Below are positions 36,260-45,375 of a DNA stretch of 64,000 nucleotides, piece after piece. Position 1 is the first letter of the stretch. The number at the start of each line of letters is the position of its first letter. Source of the DNA: Pontibacter mucosus (GTDB lineage: Bacteria; Bacteroidota; Bacteroidia; Cytophagales; Hymenobacteraceae). The stretch covers positions 124,001-188,000 of the forward strand of contig NZ_QBKI01000001.1 of NCBI RefSeq assembly GCF_003054055.1, read 5' to 3'. Under the pieces are notes generated by a model that was not told the origin of the DNA, ran no database searches, and was given only the letters and a program-made list of their open reading frames with translations. The translations under genes were made by a program, and so were the position numbers.

Positions 36260-36334
36260 GGGGTGTTAGCTCAGCTGGTTCAGAGCACCTGCCTTACAAG
36301 CAGGGGGTCACTGGTTCGAATCCAGTACGCCCCA
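36260..36334 (+). tRNA. tRNA-Val (anticodon TAC)
   Basis: 75 bases fold as a full cloverleaf: acceptor GGGGTGT with ACGCCCC, D-arm AGCTC...GAGC, anticodon stem CCTGC/GCAGG with loop CTTACAA (anticodon TAC), T-arm with GGTTCGAATCC. The discriminator base is A and CCA is not encoded. A terminator follows 5 bases later. Confidence 0.95.
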
Positions 36335-36338
36335 CAAG

Positions 36339-36367
36339 AGGACAACTGCAAAGTTGTCCTTTTTTTA
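36339..36367 (+). terminator. Terminator of tRNA-Val
   Basis: Stem AGGACAACT (36339-36347) with AGTTGTCCT (36352-36360), loop GCAA, followed by TTTTTTT. Confidence 0.85.
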
Positions 36368-36512
36368 TATCCATACTTTTCCGCCCTCGCTCCTACTGCT
36401 TATACTTTAGCGTTGGTTATACTTTACCAACGGCGCAGCCCCGGGCATAGTATACTACTCCTGCTGCCGCACTCGCAACGGGGCTAATCACTTCCTCTAA
36501 AATATTGGTGAT

Positions 36513-37109
36513 TTATACTTCGGCTTTGGTGAACTGCGCATGCAGCACCAGCACCTGCGGTATGATGAGCTGCTGGTCGTCGTTGTAGATGATGTGCTGG
36601 GCACGGCGCATTTTCTCCTCCTCGCTCAGCTGGCGGGCAATGATGGCTTTGATGTCTGCTTCGGTGCGGTGCGTGTCGCGTTTGAGCAGGCGTTTGATGC
36701 GCAGCTCCAGCGGGGCATACACGGCAATCACCTCATCCACCTGCCGCCACGACTCAGACTCAAACATCAGCGCGGCCTCCTTTAAGATGTAAGGCTTATC
36801 GGCGTGCGCGGCTACCCATACTTCAAAATCCTTGCCCACGTGCGGGTGCACCAGGCTGTTTAAGAGCTCCAGCCGCTCCGGGTGATTGAACACCATGCCA
36901 GCCAGGAAGGCGCGGTCTAATGCCCCTGCGTCTGTATAGGTGGCCGGGCCAAAGGCGTCCTGCAGTTCCTGCCGCAGCGTTGTATTGTGGTGCATCACCC
37001 ACTTGGCACGGGTATCGGCGTCGTAAATGGGCACCCCCAGCACCTGGAACATGCGGCTCACAATGGTTTTGCCTACGCCTATGCCACCGGTTATACCTAT
37101 TTTCAGCAT
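36513..37109 (-). CDS. coaE: Dephospho-CoA kinase
   Basis: Last step of coenzyme A synthesis. 198 residues, standard length. P-loop GGIGVGKT at 8-15; VPIYDADTRAKW carries the substrate Asp; LLNSLVHPHVGKDFEVW and the lid region KRLLKRDTHRTEADIKAIIARQ are typical. Start overlaps the ybbR stop by one base (37109), indicating translational coupling at the end of the leftward nusB string. Confidence 0.95.
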   Translation of the reverse strand: MLKIGITGGIGVGKTIVSRMFQVLGVPIYDADTRAKWVMHHNTTLRQELQDAFGPATYTDAGALDRAFLAGMVFNHPERLELLNSLVHPHVGKDFEVWVAAHADKPYILKEAALMFESESWRQVDEVIAVYAPLELRIKRLLKRDTHRTEADIKAIIARQLSEEEKMRRAQHIIYNDDQQLIIPQVLVLHAQFTKAEV

Positions 37110-38083
37110 TACTTTACGTCAACTTGTACCTTACCTGGCCATATCTGCACGTTGCGCAGGCCACGCGGCTGCTGCACCAGCTCCGGCACCAGCGTGGAGT
37201 CTATCGGGTTAAACTTGTTATAGTTTAGCACCACCTTAAACGCAGACCGGTTCAGGAGCGACATGGAGTCCTGCAGCAGCTGGTAACGCAGCACCACGAT
37301 AGGCGGCCGCAAGGTGAGCGACACTCCCTCGGGCACATTTACCAGCTCAGGCAGCGCCTGCCGCTCCTCGGCCACCAGGTTTTTCACGTTTATACTTACC
37401 TGCGCCTCCTCTACATCGGCCTCTACCAGGGGCTTGTAGTTGTGGTTAATCGGCACGGGGAGTTTGGTTGGCTCTGTGAGTATCTGTTGGGGCACACGCA
37501 GCAGGAAAGGGTCTGGCAGGCTGTCTATCAGCGAGGCGGGACCGGTAAAGGTCACGCTATCGGGGCTGATGCGGATAGGACCAAACACCGTATGTTGGTT
37601 ATTGGTCAGCTGCTGCTTCGGGTCCACTTGCAGGGCGATGCGCTTCTGCGCTATCGGGTCGAAGTGGAAGTATACCGTATCGGTCACCACAAAGTTAAGC
37701 TGCAGGCCATCCAGGGCGTTAACGAGCGCCGGCCGCAGGGCGGAGCCCAGCAGGAAATTATTGCGCGGCAGGTCGCGGATGTAGATTTCGGCGGGCTGCA
37801 CCTCCAGACGGAGGCTCTTGCGCAAAAGCTTCCAGCCTTTACCGGTCACGTTGATGAGAACCTCCTGGGGAAGAGGCTTGACAGGAACAAGCTCGCTATC
37901 GTTGTACACAAACCGGATAGGGTACGTGGTCTGTGTGCTGTAGCTCTTATTTAGAGCGTTAAGGAGCCAAAAAGTAGAGGCCGCCACGAAGCAAAGCAAT
38001 ACCACTCGCCAGTATTGCTTTGTTCGCGGCTGGAATGGCCTCATAAACCATATAGCTATATTTTTTACTCCCTCTAAAGGCAA
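37109..38083 (-). CDS. YbbR-like domain membrane protein
   Basis: 324 residues: one membrane helix (about 25-42) followed by an exported region made of YbbR-like beta repeats (ITVKNSV-type pairs around TYPIRFVYNDSELVPV, ISPDSVTFTGPASLIDSL, VSINVKNL). In Firmicutes the homologue CdaR regulates a diadenylate cyclase; no cyclase gene is here, so that role is only a possibility. TTG start at 38083, two bases after the yajC stop; no better start exists before the membrane helix. Confidence 0.85.
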   Translation of the reverse strand: MPLEGVKNIAIWFMRPFQPRTKQYWRVVLLCFVAASTFWLLNALNKSYSTQTTYPIRFVYNDSELVPVKPLPQEVLINVTGKGWKLLRKSLRLEVQPAEIYIRDLPRNNFLLGSALRPALVNALDGLQLNFVVTDTVYFHFDPIAQKRIALQVDPKQQLTNNQHTVFGPIRISPDSVTFTGPASLIDSLPDPFLLRVPQQILTEPTKLPVPINHNYKPLVEADVEEAQVSINVKNLVAEERQALPELVNVPEGVSLTLRPPIVVLRYQLLQDSMSLLNRSAFKVVLNYNKFNPIDSTLVPELVQQPRGLRNVQIWPGKVQVDVK

Positions 38084-38085
38084 GG

Positions 38086-38394
38086 TTAGGCTGTTTTTTG
38101 CACTCTCATGGTAGCTTCCATGGACACGGCAGTTTTATCAAAAGTCAGGCGTACGCCTTTGTCCACCTCTAACGTAATCGTCTCGTCGTCTATTGCAACC
38201 AGTTTACCGTGCAGGCCACCGATGGTTATTACAGTCATGCCCTTTGTCAGTTCCTCGCGGAATTTCTTCTGATCGCGCATTTTCTTCTGCTGCGGACGGA
38301 TCATGAAAAAGTAAAACACGAGGATAATGGCTCCGAACATCAGCAACTGTGGTAACATGCCGCCGTCTGGAGTCTGAAGAAGTAACGTATTCAT
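38086..38394 (-). CDS. yajC: Preprotein translocase subunit YajC
   Basis: 102 residues. Single membrane helix (about 15-35: LLMFGAIILVFYFFMIRPQQKK) followed by the short cytoplasmic domain with KGMTVITIGGLHGKLVAID. Associates with SecDF at the translocon. In the leftward string between the DUF1573 and YbbR genes. Confidence 0.94.
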   Translation of the reverse strand: MNTLLLQTPDGGMLPQLLMFGAIILVFYFFMIRPQQKKMRDQKKFREELTKGMTVITIGGLHGKLVAIDDETITLEVDKGVRLTFDKTAVSMEATMRVQKTA

Positions 38395-38427
38395 TGGTAG
38401 TATTCTCTTAGCGTTTATAAGTATGGG

Positions 38428-38979
38428 TTAGTTGCGACGCACCGGACCGTCCGGACCTGCCACAGGCATTCTGTTTTTAGGCTCCACGCTGCCCTTCATG
38501 GCTACGCGAACGATGTTTGGCTCTGTGTTGGCGCGGATGGTAACCGTTGGCTGCTGCTGGCCGGGCTTGCCGTTGCTGTTGAACTTAACAGCCACAAAGC
38601 CTTTCTCGCCTGGCGCCACAGGAGTGCGCGTCCAGTCAGGGGCAGTACAGCCGCAGGTGGCCGTGGCGCTCTCGATTACAAGCGGGGTGCTGCCGGTGTT
38701 CGTAAACTCGAACTTATGCTCTACCGTTTCCCCTTCCTTAATCGTGCCGAATTCATACTCTGTCTGCTCAAACGTCATCACCGCGGCATTGCCGGCAGGG
38801 GCTGTCTCGCCCTGCGCAGTGGTAGCTACCACGTTCGGGTTTTCGATTGGCTGAACAGGCGCAGTTGCCTCAGTAGCCGTAGCGCTCTCAGCCGCTGTAT
38901 CGTTGCCTGTGTTGTTATCGCAGCCTGTGGCAAGTATAACTACCGCCATTCCTGCTGCCAGAAACAGATTCTTTTTCAT
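38428..38979 (-). CDS. DUF1573 lipoprotein
   Basis: 183 residues. Signal peptide with lipobox LATGC (Cys20), a Thr/Ala/Glu-rich linker to about residue 68, then an Ig-like DUF1573 domain with FEQTEYEFGTIKEGETVEHKFEFTNTG and the conserved Cys pair TCGCTAPDW (about 108-110). Function of the family is unknown; in Bacteroidota it commonly sits beside yajC or nusB, as here. Confidence 0.9.
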   Translation of the reverse strand: MKKNLFLAAGMAVVILATGCDNNTGNDTAAESATATEATAPVQPIENPNVVATTAQGETAPAGNAAVMTFEQTEYEFGTIKEGETVEHKFEFTNTGSTPLVIESATATCGCTAPDWTRTPVAPGEKGFVAVKFNSNGKPGQQQPTVTIRANTEPNIVRVAMKGSVEPKNRMPVAGPDGPVRRN

Positions 38980-38999
38980 GTTCAGTATACTTTAATTGG

Positions 39000-39998
39000 T
39001 TAAAGTTTTGCGATGATGTGCTGCGCGAACTCCATGGTGGAGGCCTTGCCGCCCAGGTCACCGGTGCACTCTGCCTTATTGGCCAGTGTCGCCTCCAGCG
39101 CCGCCTCGATGCGGTTTGCTTCCTCCTTCAGGTCGATGTGGTGCAGCATCATGATGGCCGAGCGGAGCAGCGCGGTTGGGTTAGCAATGCCTTTGCCTGC
39201 AATATCAGGGGCTGAGCCGTGCACGGCCTCAAAGATAGCCATGTCGTCACCGATGTTGGCACCGGCCACCACGCCCAGGCCGCCTACCAGGCCAGCGCAA
39301 ATATCCGAAATGATATCGCCAAACAGGTTGGTAGTCACAATCACATCAAACTGCTCCGGCTTGATGACCAGCTGCATGCACATGTTGTCGATGATCTTAT
39401 CGTCGGGCTGGATGTGCGGGTATTCCTTGGCGATGGCATGGAACTCGTTCAGGAACATGGCGCCTGCGCCTTTCAGGATATTGGCCTTGTGGGCTGCTGT
39501 TACCTTCTTGCAGCCATGCTTGTCGGCATAGGCGAAAGCCGCACGGATGATCTTCTGGCAACCTACACGCGTGATGCGGGCCACGGAATCAGAGATCTGC
39601 AGGCGCTCGTCAAACATCTCCAGGCCGGAGTACAGGCCCTCGGTGTTTTCGCGGAACAGCACCGAGTTCACGTTTTCGAAGCGCGTCTCGATGCCTTTGG
39701 TGGTTTTAGCCGGCCTTACGTTGGAGTACAGGTCAAACTTCTGGCGCAGCTGCACATTTATACTTTTAAAGCCTTTGCCAACCGGTGTGGTGATAGGGCC
39801 TTTCAGGGCTACCTTGTTCTTTTCCAGGGACGCAATCAGCGTAGCCGGAATCAACTCCCCAATCGAATCGAAGGTGGTTTGGCCGGCATTTTCTTCTTCC
39901 CACTGCACAGGCACGTTGGCAGCGCTAAATATAGCTTTTACAGCTTCTGTGATCTCAGGTCCTATCCCGTCGCCGGGTATCAGGGTTACTTGTCTCAT
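39000..39998 (-). CDS. NAD-dependent isocitrate dehydrogenase
   Basis: TCA-cycle enzyme, isocitrate to 2-oxoglutarate. 332 residues, the short form related to mitochondrial IDH3. IPGDGIGPEIT is at 7-17; KGPITTPVGKGFKS holds the substrate Ser/Thr region; LYSNVRPAKT, RENTEGLYSG and the metal site FGDIISDICAGLVGGLG are present, with AVHGSAPDIAGKGIANP binding NAD. Isopropylmalate dehydrogenases are close relatives, but no leu genes are nearby and the LYSNVRP / ENTEGLYSG pattern favours isocitrate. Confidence 0.9.
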   Translation of the reverse strand: MRQVTLIPGDGIGPEITEAVKAIFSAANVPVQWEEENAGQTTFDSIGELIPATLIASLEKNKVALKGPITTPVGKGFKSINVQLRQKFDLYSNVRPAKTTKGIETRFENVNSVLFRENTEGLYSGLEMFDERLQISDSVARITRVGCQKIIRAAFAYADKHGCKKVTAAHKANILKGAGAMFLNEFHAIAKEYPHIQPDDKIIDNMCMQLVIKPEQFDVIVTTNLFGDIISDICAGLVGGLGVVAGANIGDDMAIFEAVHGSAPDIAGKGIANPTALLRSAIMMLHHIDLKEEANRIEAALEATLANKAECTGDLGGKASTMEFAQHIIAKL

Positions 39999-39999
39999 C

Positions 40000-40305
40000 T
40001 TACAGTTCTTTCCTGCTATTTATTTCATTAATAAGCGAGTCTACATCACCGAGCAGCTTCTCGGCCTTCTCCTTGGCGTCCTGTATCACGCGCTGGCCCT
40101 CCGACTTGGCTGTGGTAGGCAGTCCGTCGCCCTTGGCGATAAGCTGCTCCAGCAGGTCTGACAGGGTTTCGCGGTACTTCTCCAGGCGGTAGCTAAGCCA
40201 GTATCTTGTTTCGCGGCCTTTTTCGGGCGCAAAGAGTATGCCAGCGGCAGCTCCCACGGCGGCGCCGGAAACAAAGGCAAGCAATGCAGTTGTCTTCTTG
40301 CTCAT
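40000..40305 (-). CDS. YtxH-domain protein
   Basis: 101 residues. N-terminal Gly/Ala-rich hydrophobic segment (ALLAFVSGAAVGAAAGILFAPEKGRETR) typical of YtxH, followed by an amphipathic helix. Such small proteins are associated with general stress or gas-vesicle-like GvpP families; a specific role is unknown. One base separates its stop from the isocitrate dehydrogenase gene. Confidence 0.85.
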   Translation of the reverse strand: MSKKTTALLAFVSGAAVGAAAGILFAPEKGRETRYWLSYRLEKYRETLSDLLEQLIAKGDGLPTTAKSEGQRVIQDAKEKAEKLLGDVDSLINEINSRKEL

Positions 40306-40391
40306 AGTTTTCTATGCTATTTATCTCGGGTACAAACTTTTTCTCATACTACGGAGAAACGGCCTTTAACGCCGCGTTTACTTGCTCCGGC

Positions 40392-41564
40392 TTATTTGTT
40401 GTCTATCAAGCCTCGGCCAGACTTGCGGATCTCTCCTTTCGCCGTCAGTTCCTGTGCCATTTTGTCCAGCACGCCGTTAATGAATTGCTTGCTCTTAGGG
40501 GTGCTGTACAGCTTCGAGATCTCGATATACTCGTTGATGGTAACTTTAACCGGTATGCTGCGGAAGATGTACATCTCGCTGAGTGCCATCTTGAGAATGA
40601 TCTTATCGAGCAGGGCCACACGCTCCACATCCCAGTTCTTCACGCTGGCGGCAATCATGGCTTCATACCGGGCGTCCTGTTCTACCGTCCGGAAGTATAA
40701 ATCTTCGAAGAAGGCCCTGTCATCCTCCCAGTTGGCCGAAAGATCGAGCAGTTGCTTGTCTCCCTCAGCCTCCTCGGCAAAGATTTTAACAGTTTTGTTC
40801 ACCAGGCTTTTTACAATCGATTTGTTCTCCACCCAGTTCAAATCCTGCTCCTCAAACAAAGATTGTAAGTTTTTTTCTTTAAAGATAATGTTTTTAAAAA
40901 TATGTTTCACCACTTCGGCGTCCTCTTCCAGGGTGTGCTCGGGCTGTACCACATAGCCCAGGAAGGTCTCGTCCTTCTTCAGGATGTTGCGGTAAGCAGC
41001 TCTGATTTCGCTGATGTCGGAGCCCCAGCTAATGTTGCGGCGAATGATACTTTCCTGATATGACTTGCTCTGCAGCAGGCGCTGCACCACCTTGTTGCGC
41101 AGAAAGGCCGTGGTATCGGGGCCTTCGGGGGCGGTAAAGCGGTTGGCTTTTTTCTCTTCCTCTTCCTGAATCAGGCTGACAACCACCTCTAGTATCTGCA
41201 GGGTGCCCAGGTAGTGGTCGTAGATACGCTCCACGGCGCTCAGCATCTGGTTGCCGTAGTATTTGAAGTCTTTTTTGGTGGCGTTGTTGTAGAACGCAAT
41301 CGCTCTGTTCACCGCATCCACAACATCCTTTCCGGCACCTTCTGTGTCAAACTCCTGCTTCTCGTACCATTCCTTAAACAGCAGGGTGGCCATTTGTTTC
41401 TTGCCTTCGAGCAGCCTTTTGTCCTGCACCTCCATCGAGTTAAGGTCTGGCGCAAAATCGTCGTTGATCTGATCTAGGGCCAGCAGATAATCTGAACCTA
41501 CGGCCTGCTGATAGGCATAGATAGCCTGCATCGCCTTAATTCGTAGTGTTCTGCGGTTGAGCAT
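40392..41564 (-). CDS. nusB: Transcription antitermination factor NusB (long form)
   Basis: 390 residues. MLNRRTLRIKAMQAIYAYQQ at the start matches the RNA-binding N-terminus of NusB; the C-terminal NusB domain (about 250-375) has VERVALLDKIILKMALSEM and KVTINEYIEISKLYSTPKSKQFINGVLDKM. E. coli NusB is 139 residues; the long middle insertion of about 230 residues is usual in Bacteroidota but unexplained. NusB with NusE supports rRNA antitermination. First gene of the leftward string. Confidence 0.92.
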   Translation of the reverse strand: MLNRRTLRIKAMQAIYAYQQAVGSDYLLALDQINDDFAPDLNSMEVQDKRLLEGKKQMATLLFKEWYEKQEFDTEGAGKDVVDAVNRAIAFYNNATKKDFKYYGNQMLSAVERIYDHYLGTLQILEVVVSLIQEEEEKKANRFTAPEGPDTTAFLRNKVVQRLLQSKSYQESIIRRNISWGSDISEIRAAYRNILKKDETFLGYVVQPEHTLEEDAEVVKHIFKNIIFKEKNLQSLFEEQDLNWVENKSIVKSLVNKTVKIFAEEAEGDKQLLDLSANWEDDRAFFEDLYFRTVEQDARYEAMIAASVKNWDVERVALLDKIILKMALSEMYIFRSIPVKVTINEYIEISKLYSTPKSKQFINGVLDKMAQELTAKGEIRKSGRGLIDNK

Positions 41565-41752
41565 ATTCTTATTTTAAAGAGCGTGTGTTTGGTAAAGTAT
41601 TTTTGTTTGGGCCAGGCCCGGTAAATTGTTTTCCTGCTACATAAAAGCGGAGCGGGCAGGCGATAGTTCCGCAGTGTAAGGGTGTAAAGCAAAAGTGCCA
41701 CAGGTTAGTGCAGCACTTTTGACTTCAACAGTATTGCTTAGAGGCTGTTGGC

Positions 41753-42853
41753 TTAGTACGTAGAGCGCACTTTGCCGATGCTCTCAATTCTCTTTTGGGC
41801 CATCTTCATGGCGGCAGCCTGGTTGTGGATGCCTTCTTTCTCTGCCAGTTCGAAGATATCCAACGTATAGCCGTAGATACGCTCTGTCTGGGCGTAGGCG
41901 CTGTCGCGGTTGTAGCCAATCAGCTCAGAGTATACGTTTATCAGGCCACCGGCATTGATCAGGAAATCCGGCGCGTAAATAATGCCTTTCTGCACCAGGG
42001 CCGGGCCGTGCACCTGCTCATCGCGCAGCTGGTTGTTGGCCGAGCCGGCGATTACCTGGCACTTGAGGCGGTTCAGGGTATCGTCGTTGATGGTACCACC
42101 CAGGGCGCAAGGAGAGTAAATGTCCACGTCCAGGTCGTAGATCTCGTCCATGCCTACCACTTTGGCGCCATACTTATCGGAGATCTCGCGCAGGCGGTCT
42201 TCGTAAATATCAGTGATGAAAATCTGGGCATTCTCCTTGGCAAGCAACTCTACCAGGTAGCCACCCACGTGGCCCACACCTTGTACGGAGATTTTCTTGC
42301 CTTCCAGTGAGTCAGAGCCGAATGCTTTCTTAGCGGCGGCCTTCATGCCCATGTAAGTACCGTAGGCTGTTACCGGAGATGGGTCTCCGCTACCGCCCAT
42401 AGACTCAGGCAGACCAGCTACGTGCTCGGTCTCCATGCGGATATACTCCATGTCTTTGGTGGTTGTGCCCACGTCCTCAGCCGTGATGTAAGCACCGTTC
42501 AGGTTCTTGATGAAGCGACCGTAGCGGCGCAGGAAAGCCTCGCTCTTGTCTTTTTTGGCATCGCCGATGATAACCGCTTTGCCTCCGCCCAGGTTCAGGC
42601 CGGAGATAGCCGCCTTGTAGGTCATCCCTCTCGACAGGCGCAGCACGTCGTCCAGGGCCTCTGCCTCAGATGCGTAAGCCCACATACGGGTACCGCCCAG
42701 CGCCGGGCCAAGCACGGTGTTGTGGATGCCGATGATGGCCTTCAAGCCGGTTTCCTTGTCGTGGCAGAAAACAACTTTCTCGTGGTCGTGTTCTGATATT
42801 TGATCAAAGACAGATTTGTCTTTTTTCACTTCAACTTCTTTTAATTCCACCAT
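41753..42853 (-). CDS. Leucine dehydrogenase-type amino acid dehydrogenase
   Basis: Oxidative deamination of branched-chain amino acids with NAD+. 366 residues. LGPALGGTRMW (48-58) is the Leu dehydrogenase glycine-rich loop; Lys80 (MTYKAA) and Lys92 (LGGGKAV) are the catalytic lysines at the same positions as in Bacillus leucine dehydrogenase; TAEDVGT holds the Asp. The NAD domain has VQGVGHVGGYLVELL. A good promoter lies at 42927-42957. Third member of this family in the window. Confidence 0.92.
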   Translation of the reverse strand: MVELKEVEVKKDKSVFDQISEHDHEKVVFCHDKETGLKAIIGIHNTVLGPALGGTRMWAYASEAEALDDVLRLSRGMTYKAAISGLNLGGGKAVIIGDAKKDKSEAFLRRYGRFIKNLNGAYITAEDVGTTTKDMEYIRMETEHVAGLPESMGGSGDPSPVTAYGTYMGMKAAAKKAFGSDSLEGKKISVQGVGHVGGYLVELLAKENAQIFITDIYEDRLREISDKYGAKVVGMDEIYDLDVDIYSPCALGGTINDDTLNRLKCQVIAGSANNQLRDEQVHGPALVQKGIIYAPDFLINAGGLINVYSELIGYNRDSAYAQTERIYGYTLDIFELAEKEGIHNQAAAMKMAQKRIESIGKVRSTY

Positions 42854-42926
42854 TGATAGTTTTGATTAGGGGTTTTCTATCTTTGTGAATGGGGGAGGCA
42901 AACATCAGCCCTCTCCGTTCGCGCAG

Positions 42927-42957
42927 CAAAATTAAATCTTTTTTTGGTTATTTCAAT
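42927..42957 (-). promoter_or_regulatory. Promoter of leucine dehydrogenase
   Basis: On the minus strand ATTG (42957-42954), a 19-base spacer and TAATTTTG (42934-42927). The -7 box is perfect and the -33 box matches three of four. Leader about 65 bases. Confidence 0.55.
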
Positions 42958-43006
42958 TTGCGCCGGCTAACTCTGCGTAAAAGCGCTAGGGCATCAAGTT
43001 CTGACT

Positions 43007-44788
43007 GTGAAATCGTTACGATATCTAAATAAATACCTTCTCAAGTATAAATACAGGCTCCTGCTGGGGCTTGTGTTTACCATTATCTCCAACTTTTTCC
43101 AGATTTTGCCGGCGCAGGTGGTGCGCCACGCATTTAACCTGATAAAGGAGGGAATCAGCCTCTACGGCCTGTTTGGCGGCATGGAGCAGCAGGAGGTGGT
43201 CTACAGCATTTTCTCTAAAAGCATCCTGGTGTATGGCGTTATCATCCTTTTGATGGCCCTGCTGCGCGGCGTGTTTCTGTTCTTTGTGCGGCAAACCATC
43301 ATCGTGATGAGCCGCCTGGTAGAGAACGACCTGAAGAACGAAATTTATGCCCATTACCAGACGCTGCCGCTCAGCTTTTACCGCAAAAACAACACCGGCG
43401 ACCTGATGGCCCGCATTTCGGAGGACGTGAGCCGCGTGCGCATGTACCTGGGGCCGGCCATCATGTATGGCATCAACCTGGTCATCCTTTTCCTGATGGT
43501 GATTCCGTACATGCTGTCGGTGAACGTGAAGCTGACGCTGTATACTTTGATCCCGCTGCCTATACTGGCCATCAGCATTTACTACGTCAACAACATCATC
43601 GAGCGCAAGTCCGACGAGATACAGCGCAGCCTGTCGGGCATCACCACCTTTGTACAGGAGGCTTTCTCAGGCATCCGGGTTCTGAAATCCTTTGTGCGGG
43701 AGGACGACTCGCACAACAACTTCACCACCGCCAGCAACACCTACAAGGATAAGTCGCTGGAGCTCAACTTTGTGAACTCGCTCTTCTTCCCGCTGGTGCT
43801 GTTCCTGGTGGGCCTGAGCACAATTATCACCGTCTACATTGGTGGCCAGGAGGTGATCAACGGCAGCATCACCACGGGTAACATCGCCGAGTTCATCATC
43901 TACGTGAACATGCTCACCTGGCCGGTGACCTCACTGGGCTGGACGGCCAGCCTGGTGCAGCGCGCCGCCGCCTCGCAGGCCCGCATCAACGAGTTCCTGC
44001 ACACCGAAAACGACATCGTTTCGCGCCAGGACATCAGCCGGGAGATCGTCGGCGACATCCGGTTCGAGAACGTGGACTTTGTGTACCCCGACACCGGCAT
44101 CCATGCGCTGAAAGGAGTCTCTTTTGACATCAGGCACGGCGAGACACTGGCTGTGATCGGCAACACCGGCTCGGGCAAGAGCACCATCGCCAACCTGCTG
44201 CCGCGCATGTACGACGTGACGGGGGGCCGCATCCTGATAGACGGCATTGACGTGCGCGACTATAACATCGAAAACCTGCGCAAGCAGATCGGCTACGTGC
44301 CGCAGGACGTGTTCCTTTTCTCCGACTCCATCCGCAACAACATCGGGTTTGGCCTGCCAAGTATAACCGAGGAGCAGATGGTGCAGGCAGCCAAGGATGC
44401 CGACGTGTATGAGAACATTATCCGCTTCCCGGAGCAGTTCGACACCAAGCTCGGCGAGCGGGGCATCACGCTGTCGGGCGGGCAGAAGCAGCGCGTATCC
44501 ATTGCCCGGGCGCTGGTGCGGGAGCCCAGCATTCTCATCCTCGACGACTCGCTCTCGGCCGTGGACACCAAGACGGAGAACGCCATCCTCAACAGTCTGC
44601 GCCGCATCATGGAAAACCGCACGAGCATCATCATCTCACACCGGGTATCGTCGGTGAAGCTGGCCGACCGCATCCTGGTGCTGGACGACGGGGAGATTGT
44701 GCAGCACGGCACGCACGAAGAGCTCATCAACCAGCACGGGCTGTACAAGCAGCTTTATGAGCGCCAGCTGCAGCAGGAGGACGCTTAG
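43007..44788 (+). CDS. ABC exporter half-transporter, degenerate Walker B Glu
   Basis: 593 residues: six-helix exporter domain (about 15-310) and ATPase domain (350-585). Walker A GNTGSGKST (385-393), signature LSGGQ (489-493) and H-loop ISHR are intact. Walker B is ILILDDSLSAVD, with Asp514 where the catalytic Glu belongs. That substitution marks one subunit of asymmetric heterodimeric exporters such as TM287/288 and BmrC/BmrD. The other ABC gene in the window (46596-48365) has the complementary features. GTG start at 43007. Likely a drug or lipid exporter; substrate unknown. Confidence 0.92.
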   Translation: MKSLRYLNKYLLKYKYRLLLGLVFTIISNFFQILPAQVVRHAFNLIKEGISLYGLFGGMEQQEVVYSIFSKSILVYGVIILLMALLRGVFLFFVRQTIIVMSRLVENDLKNEIYAHYQTLPLSFYRKNNTGDLMARISEDVSRVRMYLGPAIMYGINLVILFLMVIPYMLSVNVKLTLYTLIPLPILAISIYYVNNIIERKSDEIQRSLSGITTFVQEAFSGIRVLKSFVREDDSHNNFTTASNTYKDKSLELNFVNSLFFPLVLFLVGLSTIITVYIGGQEVINGSITTGNIAEFIIYVNMLTWPVTSLGWTASLVQRAAASQARINEFLHTENDIVSRQDISREIVGDIRFENVDFVYPDTGIHALKGVSFDIRHGETLAVIGNTGSGKSTIANLLPRMYDVTGGRILIDGIDVRDYNIENLRKQIGYVPQDVFLFSDSIRNNIGFGLPSITEEQMVQAAKDADVYENIIRFPEQFDTKLGERGITLSGGQKQRVSIARALVREPSILILDDSLSAVDTKTENAILNSLRRIMENRTSIIISHRVSSVKLADRILVLDDGEIVQHGTHEELINQHGLYKQLYERQLQQEDA

Positions 44789-44941
44789 TCAAATTCACTG
44801 ATTCTTATACTTCGTTAGCCATTTCTGAGAAGGCTTCACCTCAGCAAAAGAGGACCTAGGGATTTTTTTTGCGCGAAATCTGTTATGCTTACGTATAGCA
44901 AATTTACTATCGCATTTACACCCTCTAAACGAACTCTTTAT

Positions 44942-45358
44942 ATGGCAATCGACCTACAGCAAATCGGCAAAAGATTCAGATTCTACACCAACCTGAAGGA
45001 ACTGGAAATGGAGGACCTCAAGGCCATCACCGGCAGCACGGAGGAGACCCTCAATAACATTATCAACGGCTGCAATATATTGCTGGATGAGCTGGTGGCG
45101 ATTGTAAAGCACTTCGACGACCTGAACCCGCAGTGGCTCATTTACGGGGAGGGAAGTATGTTTAAGCCGATGGACGCAGATGGGAACTGCCACGAGCCGA
45201 GTAAGAAGGGCTGCCTGAAGAAAGATAAGGCCGCCTACCTGCGGCAGATGAAAAACATGCTGATAGAGCTGGAAGCGGCCGAGATAGCCAAGGGCCACAA
45301 GCCCGATGTGGATGCCCTGCGGGCGAAATTAGACGAACTTCGGGCGGCACAGCAATAG
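44942..45358 (+). CDS. XRE-like helix-turn-helix protein
   Basis: 138 residues from ATG 44942. The N-terminal 70 residues look like a Bacteroidota XRE-type HTH domain: IGKRFRFYTNLKELEMEDL, then TEETLNNIINGCNILLDELVAIVKHF and the typical LNPQWLIYGEGSMFKP. A charged helical C-terminus follows. The Lys/Arg pattern in the recognition helix is weak, so DNA binding is likely but not certain. It follows the ABC gene by 153 bases and converges on the TetR gene. Confidence 0.75.
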   Translation: MAIDLQQIGKRFRFYTNLKELEMEDLKAITGSTEETLNNIINGCNILLDELVAIVKHFDDLNPQWLIYGEGSMFKPMDADGNCHEPSKKGCLKKDKAAYLRQMKNMLIELEAAEIAKGHKPDVDALRAKLDELRAAQQ

Positions 45359-45375
45359 TGCCGCTTTTTTATACT

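Noticed and set aside
37109..38083. YbbR-like protein as CdaR regulator of c-di-AMP synthesis
   Set aside because: No diadenylate cyclase gene is adjacent, so the regulatory role cannot be claimed from this window.
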